Shown here: one piece after another, positions 35,383-45,242 of the stretch
Layout of the letters: each line of letters begins with the position of its first letter
Position numbering within the stretch: the first letter of the stretch is position 1
DNA from: Polaribacter batillariae
Lineage (GTDB): Bacteria > Bacteroidota > Bacteroidia > Flavobacteriales > Flavobacteriaceae
DNA length: 64,000 nt
Assembly: GCF_017498485.1 (NCBI RefSeq)
Contig: NZ_CP071795.1
Span: 1,798,001 to 1,862,000 of the forward strand
Direction of reading: 5' to 3'
Program-made: the position numbers and the translations under genes
Notes under the pieces: generated by a model
What the model saw: the letters and a program-made list of their open reading frames with translations, nothing else
What the model was told of the DNA's origin: nothing
The model's database searches: none

Positions 35383-37152
35383 ATGAAGAATTTGCTAGAG
35401 AACATATCAACTCCAAAAGATTTAAGAAAATTAAATCGAGAACAACTGCCACAATTAGCCAAAGAATTGCGTGCATTTATTATTGATATTGTTGCGACAA
35501 AAGAAGGGCATTTAGGAGCAAGTTTAGGTGTTGTAGAACTTACAATTGCACTGCATTATTTATTCGATACTCCTAACGATTTACTGGTTTGGGATGTTGG
35601 GCATCAAGCTTACGGACATAAAATTTTAACTGGCAGAAAAGAAATTTTTCATACCAATAGACAATTGGGTGGCATTGCAGGTTTTCCTTCGATAAAAGAA
35701 AGTAAATTTGATGCATTTGGAGTAGGACATTCATCTACTTCTATTTCTGCAACTTTAGGAATGGCAATTGCATCGAATTTAAAAGGCGAAAAAGAAAAAC
35801 ATCATATTGCTGTGATTGGCGATGCTTCTATCGCAAGCGGAATGGCTTTTGAAGCGTTAAACCATGCAGGGGTTTCTAACGCAAATTTACTAATTATTTT
35901 AAATGACAATGCGATTGGAATAGACCCTTCTGTTGGTGCTTTAAAAGAGTATTTAACAAAGGTAAAAACAGATCGAAAATTAGCGGCTCAAAACAATATT
36001 ATAAAGGCATTAAATTTCGATTATTCTGGTCCTATTGATGGGCATAATTTACCGAAAATACTATCAGAATTAAACCGTTTAAAATCGGTAAAAGGCCCTA
36101 AATTTTTACATGTAATAACAACGAAAGGAAAAGGTTTACAGCAAGCTGAAGAAGATCAAGTAACCTACCATGCTCCAGGAAAATTTGATAAAATTTCTGG
36201 AGAACGCATTAAAAAGGCAACAAATTTATACACAAAATACCAAGATGTTTTTGGTAAAACTTTGGTAGAATTGGCCAAAAAAAATGATAAAATTGTAGGA
36301 ATTACGCCTGCCATGTTAACTGGAAGTTCTTTAAAATTTATGCTTGAAAAATTTCCCGAAAGAACTTTTGATGTTGGCATTGCAGAACAACATGCGGTTA
36401 CTTTGGCTGCGGGAATGGCAACTCAGGGTTTAATTCCGTTTTGTAATGTTTATTCTACTTTTTTACAACGTGCTTACGATCAAGTAATACACGATGTGGC
36501 TTTGCAAAACTTACCTGTAATTTTTTGTTTAGACAGAGCTGGTTTGGTGGGCGAAGATGGTGCTACGCATCATGGGGTTTTCGATTTGGCGTATTTACGC
36601 TGCATTCCTAATTTAATTGTTTTTGCACCTAGAAACGAAATTGAACTACGAAATATTTTATATACTGCTCAAAAGGGTTTAAAAAACCCAATTGCAATTC
36701 GTTACCCAAGAGGAACTGGAAAAATTTTAGATTGGCAAAAACCTTTCGAAAAAATTGAGATGGGTACAGGGGTTTGTTTGCAAAAAGGCACTAAAACTGC
36801 AATTTTAACTGTGGGAACTATTGCCGAAAATATAATAGAAGCCTTAAAATTAGTTTCCGCAAAATTAACTTTTTCTCATTACGACATGCGTTTTGTAAAA
36901 CCTTTGGATAAAAATCTTTTGAAGCAAATTTTTGCGACTCACACTTCAATAATTACGGTGGAAGATGGCACTATAAAAGGCGGATTTGGAACGGCTATTT
37001 TAGAGTTTGCATCAGAAAATAACTATCGACATAAAATAAAAACAGTAGGTATTCCAGACACATTTGTAGAACATGGAAGTGTTTCTAAACTGCAACATAA
37101 AATTGGTTTAGATGTACAAAGTTTATTTAATTTATTAAGAGCTTCTTCATAA
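35383..37152 (+). CDS. dxs: 1-deoxy-D-xylulose-5-phosphate synthase
   Basis: A 589-residue thiamine-diphosphate enzyme that makes DXP from pyruvate and glyceraldehyde 3-phosphate, the first step of the MEP isoprenoid pathway. Motifs: TKEGHLGASLGVVELT, the GVGHSSTSISATLG segment, GDASIASGMAFEALNHAG for TPP/Mg binding, then the transketolase pyrimidine domain with the catalytic glutamate in DVGIAEQHAVTLAAGMA. It is shorter than the about 620 residues of E. coli Dxs but has all core motifs. Confidence 0.96.
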   Translation: MKNLLENISTPKDLRKLNREQLPQLAKELRAFIIDIVATKEGHLGASLGVVELTIALHYLFDTPNDLLVWDVGHQAYGHKILTGRKEIFHTNRQLGGIAGFPSIKESKFDAFGVGHSSTSISATLGMAIASNLKGEKEKHHIAVIGDASIASGMAFEALNHAGVSNANLLIILNDNAIGIDPSVGALKEYLTKVKTDRKLAAQNNIIKALNFDYSGPIDGHNLPKILSELNRLKSVKGPKFLHVITTKGKGLQQAEEDQVTYHAPGKFDKISGERIKKATNLYTKYQDVFGKTLVELAKKNDKIVGITPAMLTGSSLKFMLEKFPERTFDVGIAEQHAVTLAAGMATQGLIPFCNVYSTFLQRAYDQVIHDVALQNLPVIFCLDRAGLVGEDGATHHGVFDLAYLRCIPNLIVFAPRNEIELRNILYTAQKGLKNPIAIRYPRGTGKILDWQKPFEKIEMGTGVCLQKGTKTAILTVGTIAENIIEALKLVSAKLTFSHYDMRFVKPLDKNLLKQIFATHTSIITVEDGTIKGGFGTAILEFASENNYRHKIKTVGIPDTFVEHGSVSKLQHKIGLDVQSLFNLLRASS

Positions 37153-37193
37153 AAAAGACGCTAAAAAAACGACCTTTTTATGAAGTTTATACA

Positions 37194-40100
37194 CTATTTT
37201 ATAATAATTTTACTTGACGATTTTTTATTGTTTTCATCCACAATATTTACGATGTAAATTCCCGCATTTAAGTTTACAGAAACTTTTTGTTTTTCTTGAG
37301 AAGAAAAGTCTGCATGGGTTTTGTAAACTTGTCTTCCAGAAATATCAAAGATGTTTATTTTCGATTTTCCTGAACCATTTTTAGCAAACACTGTAAAATT
37401 TCCATTTGATATTGTTGGATACACTGTAAATGCTTTTTTATCGACTAAAACATCGTTTACAGAGGCAACAGCTGCTGTAAATTTACCAGAAAAAACCCCT
37501 CTACCATAAGTAGCGGCAAATACGGTATTATCATCTCTTAAATCTAAATCTGTTACTTTAACATTAGACATTCCGTTATAAGATTGCACCCATTTAGGAG
37601 ATGCTGTAGTGATATCACTAGTTTTCCAAACCCCTAGTTCTGTTCCTATAATTACCTCATTTCTATTTAAAGGGTTTTGTAAAATTGCTTTTACAGGAAT
37701 GTCTGGTAAATCGCCTTGTTTAGACGCCCAAGTAGCCCCTCTATTATTTGAATACCAAATACTTTCGACGCCATAATTATGCATGGTTACAAAAATTTCA
37801 TTTTCTGTGGCACCAAATTCTATATCGGAAACTGTACCAAAGAAATCTGGCCCAGTAATCTCGGACCATATACTAGTAGATCCATTGGCATTCGTAATAA
37901 GTAAAACTCTACCATTTCTTAAACCTACGTACAAATTTGTTGCAGTTGTGGTGTAAGGAGACACTTTTAGTGCAGATGGAAAAGCATCCATTAAAGCATT
38001 TGTTAAATTAACCTTTGAAACTGTGCCAGATTTTAAGTTTGAATATCTTCTAATCACATAATTAGATCCGTTAGAGTAATTTGAATATAGAATATCTAAA
38101 TTCGAGTCTAAGTCTTGTTGGTTAATAAAGTCTCCGTTTTCGGAACTTTCTTGATGAATTGTTCTATAAATTCCTGTATTTAAATCGATTAATTGAATAC
38201 CAGCATTATATACAAAATTTACAATAACATACTTATCTACACCATCTTGATCGAAAAAAGATGCAGCACCATCTCCACCTGAGACATCTCTAGAACTACC
38301 TATTCCAGGGCTTAAATTTTCAAATAACTGAGTTCCATTATCTTGCGCACCCGCAATAAAATTATCTCCAGGAAGAATATTTGTAGGCGCAACACCAACA
38401 GTATAAAATTGTAGTGTATTATACCCTAAATTTCTTGAGTTTATACTACTTGCCCCATCATTAGAAAAATAAACACCACCATCGTTACTAAAAACGATTC
38501 TAGAAGATGATGAAAAACTAATGCCATGTTGGTCTGCATGAACTAAAGGTGCTTTTAAGTTTGCCAACTTATTATTGTTGGACCATTTAGATATTTGTGC
38601 CCAATTAGTTCCTCCATTTGTACTTTTAAATAAGTCTATTCCACCCACGTAAACAATATTATCGTTATTAGGATCCACGCCTAATAATAAATCGTAGAAA
38701 GCTTGTCCTCTTGTAAAATCATTAGCGGGTATCTCTTCGTCTGCATCATTTGGTAAAGCTAATGTGTTTACTTTAGAGAAATTATCTACAGTTTTATAAA
38801 TACCTACTAAATTGCCACTTAAATGAGCTAGTATGTAAACTACATTAGAATTGCTTTTAGAGCAAACGATTTCTGTTCTTAAACCTCCAGGAACTTGGTG
38901 CACTTTTGTAAAAGTAGTTCCATTGGTAGATTTAAGAATTGCACCTCCTCCAACACCAAAAACATTTGGAGTTGTAGATAAAAATATCGAATTATCTGCA
39001 GCAATATCTAAATTATTTGGTTGAAAATCGTCGCCATTACCTGCTTTAGGAATTGCTAGTTTTACAAAATTAAGACCGTCGTTAGATTTATACAAACCAA
39101 CATCATTTACACCAATGAGTGTTCTTGGGTCTGCAGCCCTGTAAGAAGATTCTCCTGCAGCAACAAAAACTTCTGAAATGCCATTGTTATTTCTTACAAT
39201 TACATCATTTACATGTTGTATTCCATTAGAAACGTTAAAACCTGAATTGTTATCGGAATTTGACAAAGTTATCGTAACGCCTGCGGCTAAATTATCTACG
39301 ATTTTTTCTCCATCTCTTTTAGAAACCATTAAAACAGGAATTGTAATTCCTGCATCTGTACCTGCCATTCCGACTGCATTTCCTGTTTCGTTATTAATAA
39401 TAACTACTGCTTTGGCACCTGCAGATTGTGCTGCGTTTGCTTTTTCTACAAATGTACAGCTTCCTCTTCTTAAAAATGCAATATTACCATTTACCTCTGG
39501 AGCATTAATAATTGCTGTACAAGCATCGTCATTTGGTAATATACCGTCATTTACCAACACTAAATTGCCTGAAACACTTACATTTAAATTGCCACCAAAA
39601 TCTGTAGCTAAAACAGCAGCAATATCTCCAGAAATATTTGCAGGAGAATTTATAGTTATTTTAGCATTAGATTCGAAAATAGATTTTCCTTCCACTCCAC
39701 CAAAAACATTGTTCCAAGAATTTCCTCCATCTACACTTCTCCAAACGCCTGTTCCATTTACATCTCCAGATACATAAGATTCTCCTGTGCCAACATACCA
39801 AATTTTTGAGTTGTTAGGATCTATTGCAATAGACGAAATGGCTAAATTTTCTGGAATATTTACTTTTGTCCATTGAGAAGCTGGATTAGATATATTTGTA
39901 TTTTTCCATAAACCACCACTAACACCACCTGCAAAAACAGTTTCATTTGTTGTATCATTAGGGTCGAAAATTAGTGCTCTTGTTCTTCCTCCAACATTGT
40001 TTGACCCACGTTCTTCCCAACCATTATCAACTGCATCTCCAGGAACTTTTCTTAGAAATCTTTCTTCATTTATTTTTTTTTGAAGTGCTAGCAATTCTAC

Positions 40101-40358
40101 CTTATCTGTAGTTCCTGTTCTTGGATTTAACTCATTTAAATATTCTTGCTCGAAGTATTGATTTGGTGGCAACCCTTTTTTTAGCCTTTCTTTTTTAGAT
40201 AATGAGTTTGTTTTCGTAAAAGGATGATTTTTTATAAAATTTGCATGATTTTCTCTAATTTTTTCTGCTTCTGACTTATTCCATTTTTGAGATATTATAA
40301 ATATAGAACACGCTACTAGCAGAGTAACTACTGGTAGAATTGGTATTTTTTTGTTCAT
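37194..40358 (-). CDS. Secreted beta-propeller protein with PA domain and type IX sorting signal
   Basis: A 1054-residue exported protein. An N-terminal hydrophobic segment (about 8-25) serves as signal. BNR/VPS10-like propeller repeats follow, for example YVSGDVNGTGVWRSVDGGNSW and LYKSNDGLNFVKL. Between early blades there is a protease-associated (PA) domain at about 235-385 (ISGDIAAVLATDFGGNLNV ... ANAAQSAGAKAVVIINN ... PVLMVSKRDGEKI). The last 80 residues are a type A sorting domain (VYPTISNGNFTVF ... INIFDISGRQVYK ... LNAGIYIVNIVDEN) that targets it through the type IX system whose SprA pore is in this window. A hydrolytic or adhesive role cannot be decided. Confidence 0.93.
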   Translation of the reverse strand: MNKKIPILPVVTLLVACSIFIISQKWNKSEAEKIRENHANFIKNHPFTKTNSLSKKERLKKGLPPNQYFEQEYLNELNPRTGTTDKVELLALQKKINEERFLRKVPGDAVDNGWEERGSNNVGGRTRALIFDPNDTTNETVFAGGVSGGLWKNTNISNPASQWTKVNIPENLAISSIAIDPNNSKIWYVGTGESYVSGDVNGTGVWRSVDGGNSWNNVFGGVEGKSIFESNAKITINSPANISGDIAAVLATDFGGNLNVSVSGNLVLVNDGILPNDDACTAIINAPEVNGNIAFLRRGSCTFVEKANAAQSAGAKAVVIINNETGNAVGMAGTDAGITIPVLMVSKRDGEKIVDNLAAGVTITLSNSDNNSGFNVSNGIQHVNDVIVRNNNGISEVFVAAGESSYRAADPRTLIGVNDVGLYKSNDGLNFVKLAIPKAGNGDDFQPNNLDIAADNSIFLSTTPNVFGVGGGAILKSTNGTTFTKVHQVPGGLRTEIVCSKSNSNVVYILAHLSGNLVGIYKTVDNFSKVNTLALPNDADEEIPANDFTRGQAFYDLLLGVDPNNDNIVYVGGIDLFKSTNGGTNWAQISKWSNNNKLANLKAPLVHADQHGISFSSSSRIVFSNDGGVYFSNDGASSINSRNLGYNTLQFYTVGVAPTNILPGDNFIAGAQDNGTQLFENLSPGIGSSRDVSGGDGAASFFDQDGVDKYVIVNFVYNAGIQLIDLNTGIYRTIHQESSENGDFINQQDLDSNLDILYSNYSNGSNYVIRRYSNLKSGTVSKVNLTNALMDAFPSALKVSPYTTTATNLYVGLRNGRVLLITNANGSTSIWSEITGPDFFGTVSDIEFGATENEIFVTMHNYGVESIWYSNNRGATWASKQGDLPDIPVKAILQNPLNRNEVIIGTELGVWKTSDITTASPKWVQSYNGMSNVKVTDLDLRDDNTVFAATYGRGVFSGKFTAAVASVNDVLVDKKAFTVYPTISNGNFTVFAKNGSGKSKINIFDISGRQVYKTHADFSSQEKQKVSVNLNAGIYIVNIVDENNKKSSSKIIIK

Positions 40359-40409
40359 AAGTTTTGTGTTTAAAAAAAAACGATTACGTTTAAAGGCTAA
40401 TTATTTTTC

Positions 40410-41750
40410 TTAAATAATATTTCCTGTTAATTTTTTATGCATTCGAATTGCGTAACTGTCTGACATTCTAGATACATAGCTACATACTTGCATAATTCTA
40501 TTGTACAAACTATTCGTTTCTACTTTGTATTCTGCAGGTAGTAAGTTTAGCACCAAATTATCGAAATTCGAAGGATTACCATCGAACTTGTTATTGAAAG
40601 CAGTTACAAACACATCTAGCAAATCTGCTATAATTCGATAACCTGCAACCTCTTTCTCTATAACTTCTGTACTTTTATAAATCTTATCTACACTTATTTT
40701 TATGATGTCGTTAATTTGTGCTTCATACTTACATTTATCTAATAAAGATTTTTCGAAAGTTCCATTTAAAATGGCTTCTTCGTTTTTTAGAAAAATAGCT
40801 ACAGCTTCGTTAATTAGCACGCCAATTGCTAGGGCTCGCAAGTAACTTATTCTATCTGTTTTGTGTTTTAGAGAATGGTATTTTTTAGAATCAATGGTAT
40901 CTTTTACTAGCTTTATCATATATTCTAAAGCGTAATCTTCTTCTATTAGCCCTAAATTAATTCCGTCTTCAAAATCGATAATGGTGTAGCAAATATCGTC
41001 TGCGGCTTCTACTAAATACGCTAATGGATGCCTGTAAAAAGAAATATCTTGGGTTGTCGATTTTTGTTTCATACCTAAATCTTCAACTACTTCTAAAAAT
41101 GCTGTTTTTTCTGATTGAAAAAAGCCATATTTTTTATCTACGATATGTTTTGTAGGTTTTTTAGGTAAGCTTTCTTTTGGATATTTTAAAAATGCACCCA
41201 ATGTTGCGTAGCTTAACCTTAATCCGCCAGAAATACCTTCTCTAGATTCTGTTAAAATTTTAAATCCGTTGGCATTTCCTTCAAAATCTATTAAATCTTG
41301 ATATTCTTTATCTGTTAAACCGGCTTTATATTTTACGCCATTTCCTGTTTTAAAATATTCGCCAATTGCTTTTTCTCCTGAATGCCCAAAAGGCGGATTC
41401 CCAATATCGTGCATTACTGAAGCGGCTGCTACGATTGCCCCAAAATCGTTAAAAGTGTAACCTAATTTCGCCAAATTTGGATGCCGTTCTAACAACTCTT
41501 TTCCAACTCTTCTTCCTAAAGTTCTACCTACTACAGATACTTCTAAACTGTGTGTTAATCTGGTGTGTACAAAATCGGTTTCTGATAACGGAATTACTTG
41601 TGTTTTGTCTTGCAAGCTTCTAAATGCAGATGAAAATATAATTCTATCGAAATCTACATCGAAACCTAAACGTGTTTCGTCTTGTGCTACTCTTGGGCGT
41701 TTTTGTGTATCGCCAAAGCGTTTTAAAGAAAGAAGTTGTTCCCAGTTCAT
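40410..41750 (-). CDS. dgt: Deoxyguanosine triphosphate triphosphohydrolase
   Basis: A 446-residue HD-domain enzyme hydrolysing dGTP to deoxyguanosine and triphosphate. The metal-binding motifs are visible: THSLEVSVVGRTLGRR, VMHDIGNPPFGHSGEKAIGEYF, and later YLVEAADDICYTIIDFEDG. Opening MNWEQLLSLKRFGD and the RPRVAQDETRLGFDVDFDRI region are family-typical. Complete and undamaged. It borders the decayed accessory patch that starts at about 41835. Confidence 0.93.
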   Translation of the reverse strand: MNWEQLLSLKRFGDTQKRPRVAQDETRLGFDVDFDRIIFSSAFRSLQDKTQVIPLSETDFVHTRLTHSLEVSVVGRTLGRRVGKELLERHPNLAKLGYTFNDFGAIVAAASVMHDIGNPPFGHSGEKAIGEYFKTGNGVKYKAGLTDKEYQDLIDFEGNANGFKILTESREGISGGLRLSYATLGAFLKYPKESLPKKPTKHIVDKKYGFFQSEKTAFLEVVEDLGMKQKSTTQDISFYRHPLAYLVEAADDICYTIIDFEDGINLGLIEEDYALEYMIKLVKDTIDSKKYHSLKHKTDRISYLRALAIGVLINEAVAIFLKNEEAILNGTFEKSLLDKCKYEAQINDIIKISVDKIYKSTEVIEKEVAGYRIIADLLDVFVTAFNNKFDGNPSNFDNLVLNLLPAEYKVETNSLYNRIMQVCSYVSRMSDSYAIRMHKKLTGNII

Positions 41751-41834
41751 TTTATTTTTTATAATAAGATTATTGCCTGAACAGAAATGGCAGAGCGCTC
41801 GAAAATACGAAAAAGATGCTTACCAACTTTTTTT

Positions 41835-41965
41835 AGACATCTCTTTCTAGTTTGATATCTTTTAATTTTTTCTCTAATGCCTTTATTTTAAAGCAGATTC
41901 TAATAAAGAAACAATAGTTTGTTTAAATTCTTGATTGTAAATGATTTTTTCCGTCCTACAAATGT
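41835..41965 (-). pseudogene. IS3-family orfA remnant
   Basis: On the minus strand the sequence reads KIIYNQEFKQTIVSLLESALK, then a stop, then in another frame IKALEKKLKDIKLERDV followed by a stop and KK. These match the beginning and the leucine-zipper end of IS3-type OrfA proteins, with the helix-turn-helix middle deleted and frameshifts between. No inverted repeats were recognised. It is old debris. Confidence 0.5.
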
Positions 41966-42124
41966 AATTTAATCATATAAATTCGTACCAACAAAACTAG
42001 ACATTCCAGTTTATAATGATTTAAAAATCAGGTTTATAAAAATAGAATAATTACAAAAATAGTATAGTAAAATAATGAGATAATTACCTTAAAATGGTGT
42101 CTTTCTCGAAAATTTACTATAAAA

Positions 42125-42333
42125 TTGGGTATTTCTTATTACATAAAACAACTACAATCTGTTGAAGAATATGCTTTTTCTTGGGATGAGTTAGTGCAAA
42201 AATGCGATAAAACAGAAACTGCTTTAAAAAGTAAACTTTCGAGACTGGTTGCAAAAAAGGAAATTGTAAACCTAAGAAAAGGATTTTATTTAATAATTCC
42301 ACCTAGGTATTCAAAGCAAGGACAAATACCTGT
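42125..42333 (+). pseudogene. abiEi: AbiEi-family antitoxin gene, 5' part, split by ISAs1
   Basis: This is the N-terminal 69 codons of a gene continued at 43576-44155. It encodes a winged-helix region: ISYYIKQLQSVEEYAFSW, then a DNA-binding helix pair and RLVAKKEIVNLRKGFYLIIPP. The reading frame begins at a TTG at 42125 because no in-frame ATG is visible. The gene stops being AbiEi at 42333, where the insertion element begins. Removing the element and one copy of the target duplication restores the frame exactly (IPVQLFSS). Confidence 0.85.
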
Positions 42334-43565
42334 CAGGGCAAACGCATCATAACTTTAGTATTTTCAGCATATATTGATTATTGATAGCTGCTTTGAGTCT
42401 TTTGCTTTTAATACCAATTTTATTTTTTGAGTCTTTTCTAAGAATATTTAGAGCAATTTTGGTAAGTATTGAAAAGTTTTGAGAAGCATTTCCTGTTCTT
42501 TTCCGTGATGCATCTTCGCAGAAAGCTACGTCTAAAGTCCAATGAAGTTTGTTTTCTATTGCCCAATGCGATCGTATTGCTTTTTGAAAGACTTCAGAAT
42601 TAGCTTTCAAACTAGATATATAATATCGTGTAGCTTTTTCTATAGGTCTATCCGAGTTTTTAAATTCACGTATGCTTTCTATCCTAACAAGGGTATTTAA
42701 ATTTGCCCAATGATTATTTTTGGCAATGAATTTAAAATCTGTGATACAACTGCAAGTACGTGTTTCTATTCTTCCATGGTCTAAAGTATGCTGTATGTTT
42801 ATCTCTGTGTTTTTAGCAAATTTGAATTCATCTTCAATATCTTCAAGAAGTTGTTCTTGATTGCCTTTTACGGCTAAAATATAATCAGCTTCTTTTGTCA
42901 CTATCTTTTCAGCTATAGCTGTTTGACATCCCATAGCATCTATGGTTATAATAGTATTTTGAATAGATAAGATTTCTAATAATTTTGGAATCGCAGTTAT
43001 TTCATTAGATTTTTCATCAGTTTTTACTTGACCTAAAACAAGATTGTTTTCACAAGCAAAGGCACTAACCATATGTATAGGAGATTTTTTACCTTTATGC
43101 TTTGCTCCTCTAATGGTTTTACCATCTATGGCTATCACTTCTTTATCTGTTAATTGCGCCAAGGTTTTTACCCATTCTATAAAGCATAATTCAAACTGCT
43201 TACTATCTATAGCTGAAAATACACGGTTAAAAGTATCATGTGAGGGAATGCCATTTGGTAATTCTAAAAAGGTACGTAAAAAATCTTCTTTTTCTTTAGC
43301 ATAGAGTTCCATTTCATTCCAAGAATCTGCGCCACAGATAACAGATATAATTCCGATAAGAAGGATGTCGTTTAATTGATGAAGTTTTGTTAAATCACGT
43401 CTAGGGTCATCTATTTTATCAAAAATAGAAACTAATTTGTTTGTCATTTTTAAAATGTATAAAATATTGATTATCAGTATAATATACATAAAAATATTCA
43501 CGTAAAAAAATTAAAATCAATAGATTAACTAAAAAAATTAAACTTTTTTAGATGCGTTTGCCATG
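42334..43565 (-). mobile_element. ISAs1-family insertion sequence, complete with 10-bp target duplication
   Basis: A 1232-bp element. Its terminal inverted repeats are CAGGGCAAACGCATC on the left and GATGCGTTTGCCATG on the right (14 of 15 bases match). It is flanked by a perfect direct repeat AAATACCTGT (42324-42333 and 43566-43575), as expected for the family. It carries one transposase gene on the minus strand. The perfect duplication and the intact gene indicate a recent insertion. Confidence 0.93.
42347..43447 (-). CDS. ISAs1 family transposase
   Basis: A 366-residue DDE transposase from the start at 43445-43447 (MTNKLVSIFDKI); a longer frame upstream would only extend toward the inverted repeat. 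The DDE catalytic residues are visible in EVIAIDGKTIRGAK, TIITIDAMGCQ and ENKLHWTLDVAF with glutamate. The typical N-terminus, DPRRDLTKLHQLNDILLIGIISVICGAD, is present, as is a complete C-terminus ending KILKL. It should be active. Confidence 0.95.
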   Translation of the reverse strand: MTNKLVSIFDKIDDPRRDLTKLHQLNDILLIGIISVICGADSWNEMELYAKEKEDFLRTFLELPNGIPSHDTFNRVFSAIDSKQFELCFIEWVKTLAQLTDKEVIAIDGKTIRGAKHKGKKSPIHMVSAFACENNLVLGQVKTDEKSNEITAIPKLLEILSIQNTIITIDAMGCQTAIAEKIVTKEADYILAVKGNQEQLLEDIEDEFKFAKNTEINIQHTLDHGRIETRTCSCITDFKFIAKNNHWANLNTLVRIESIREFKNSDRPIEKATRYYISSLKANSEVFQKAIRSHWAIENKLHWTLDVAFCEDASRKRTGNASQNFSILTKIALNILRKDSKNKIGIKSKRLKAAINNQYMLKILKL

Positions 43566-43575
43566 AAATACCTGT

Positions 43576-44155
43576 TCAATTGTTTTCTAGTAAATTGTTT
43601 CAATATTTAAAAAGAGATTATTATTTATGTTTTTATTCTGCAGCCAAGTTTCACGGAGCTGGGCAGCAGCAAGTGCAAAGAGATTATGTAATGACCGACA
43701 AAGCATTTTCTAACATTAAAAAATCGTCTTTAGATATTCATTTTTTTACAACTTCAAAATGGCCATCAAAAAACATTGTAGAGAAAAAATCTGATGCAGG
43801 AATTTTTAAAATTTCAAGTCCAGCACTTACAGCAGTAGATTTAATTCATCATCAAAATAAGTTAGGCGGAATTAATAGAATGTTAGCTATTTTGGAAGAA
43901 TTATCCGAAGAACTCACTAAAAATGACATCGAAGAATTATTGAGTTGGTATCCGCATAAATGTACTTTACAAAGATTTGTTTTTTTATTAGAAGAATTGG
44001 AAGTAGAAGAAATTCTTTTAAAACCGATAATGCAGCACTTAAAAAAAGCAAAATACTTTCCGGTATTGTTAAGCCCAAAATCTAAACAGAAAGCAGGCGC
44101 AGTAGATAACGAGTGGAAAGTGGATATAAACGTTAAATTAGAAAGCGATTTATGA
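43576..44155 (+). pseudogene. abiEi: AbiEi-family antitoxin gene, 3' part, split by ISAs1
   Basis: The remaining 192 codons of the antitoxin: QLFSSKLFQYLKRDYYLCFYSAAKFHGAG through the AbiEi-like C-terminal domain (IVEKKSDAGIFKISSPALTAVDLIHHQNKLGG). The stop overlaps the start of the toxin gene (ATG at 44152) by four bases, which is normal operon coupling. The part itself has no further lesion, so only the insertion inactivates the gene. Without its DNA-binding N-terminus this piece would not act as a repressor. Confidence 0.85.
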
Positions 44156-44942
44156 TTCCTAAATCATATATAGCAAAGTGGCAAGAGAAAGCGCCTTGGA
44201 AACAGTTTTATCAAGTAGAACAAGACCTTGTAATTAGTCGTGCTTTAGTAGAAATTTTTTCTGATGATTTCCTACGTGAAAACTTAACTTTTAGAGGTGG
44301 TACAGCTTTGCATAAGTTGTATTTAAATCCTGCTACGAGATATTCTGAAGATATTGATTTGGTTCAAATTAAACCAGGACTATAAAGCCAATAATGGAAT
44401 GAATTAAAGAGGTTGTTACCTTTTTTGAAAAGCCAATAAGAATACAAGTAAAAGGACACGGAGCAAAAGCAACCTATCGTTTTACATCAGAATACGAAGA
44501 TATTAGATTGCGCTTAAAATTAGAAATTAATTGTAAAGAACATTTTAATGTTTTGGATTGGGTAGATTTTCCTTTTGAAGTAGAAAGCGAATGGTTTTCT
44601 GGAAGTGCTAAAATTAAAACCTATAGCATTAAAGAATTATTAGGCACAAAATTACGAGCCTTATACCAATGCAGTAAAGGGCGAGATTTATTCGATTTAG
44701 ATTATTCTAGGTTAAATATGAAATTGGATATAGACGAGATAGTTAAATGTTTCAAAGCATACACAAAATTTTCTACAGGAAACTGACCACCAAGTCAGAA
44801 AGAGTTTTTATTAAATATTGAAGAGAAAGAGCAAGACCGAGACTTCACAGGAGATATGGAAGCGCTTTTAAGAACAGGAATAGGACATAATCAAGAAGAA
44901 GCTTTTAACTGGCTTAAAAGCGAATTGATAAACAAGAGTTAA
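44152..44942 (+). pseudogene. abiEii: AbiEii-family nucleotidyltransferase toxin, degraded
   Basis: The N-terminal part is intact (MIPKSYIAKWQEKAPWKQFY ... FRGGTALHKLYL, RYSEDIDLVQ), and carries the GGT...DxD nucleotidyltransferase motif of the AbiEii family. At about 44380 the frame is lost. The next part continues in another frame but with a TGA at the tryptophan after IME (about 44402), then runs to KFSTGN where a second TGA (44784-44786) interrupts. The end SELINKS is recognisable at 44940. Three lesions mean no functional toxin. This fits toxin decay either before or after the antitoxin was lost. Confidence 0.8.
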
Positions 44943-44978
44943 AAAATTAGTAGCCCTATATGTAGCCCTAAAAATTAA

Positions 44979-45012
44979 AAAACCCTTTAAAAACAAGGTT
45001 TTTAAAGGGTTT
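44979..45012 (-). terminator. Terminator downstream of tRNA-Leu
   Basis: AAAACCCTTTAAAAAC pairs with GTTTTTAAAGGGTTT; a T run follows on the minus strand. It sits five bases past the tRNA 3' end. Confidence 0.75.
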
Positions 45013-45016
45013 GCAG

Positions 45017-45098
45017 TACTCAAGGTGGGAATCGAACCCACACTCCCGAAAGAACTGGATTTTGAATCCAGCGCGTCTACCAATTCCGCCACTTGAGC
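45017..45098 (-). tRNA. tRNA-Leu (anticodon CAA)
   Basis: An 82-nt cloverleaf on the minus strand with a class II long variable arm. The acceptor stem is GCTCAAG/CTTGAGT with a G-U first pair and discriminator A. The anticodon stem-loop is CTGGA-TTCAAAA-TCCAG with anticodon CAA, and the T arm is GTGGGTTCGATTCCCAC. CCA is not encoded. The decayed AbiE patch lies immediately beyond its 3' end. Confidence 0.95.
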
Positions 45099-45198
45099 AA
45101 TTTAGACTTTTCGCCTCGAACCATAAAGCGAGTACAAATGTATTAAAATATTTTATTTTAAAGTCAAAAAATTAATTTCAAAGTCAATAAATAATTTC

Positions 45199-45206
45199 TA
45201 CTTTTG
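45199..45206 (+). promoter_or_regulatory. Candidate -7 box for prs
   Basis: TACTTTTG matches TAnnTTTG, 36 bases before the prs start codon. Confidence 0.4.
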
Positions 45207-45242
45207 CAACCTTACAACAACACAACAAAAAATCATCACTAA

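Noticed and set aside
39178..39777. Long plus-strand reading frame opposite the secreted propeller gene
   Set aside because: It is antisense to a well-supported gene and its protein looks like a shadow of it (no signature, no start context).
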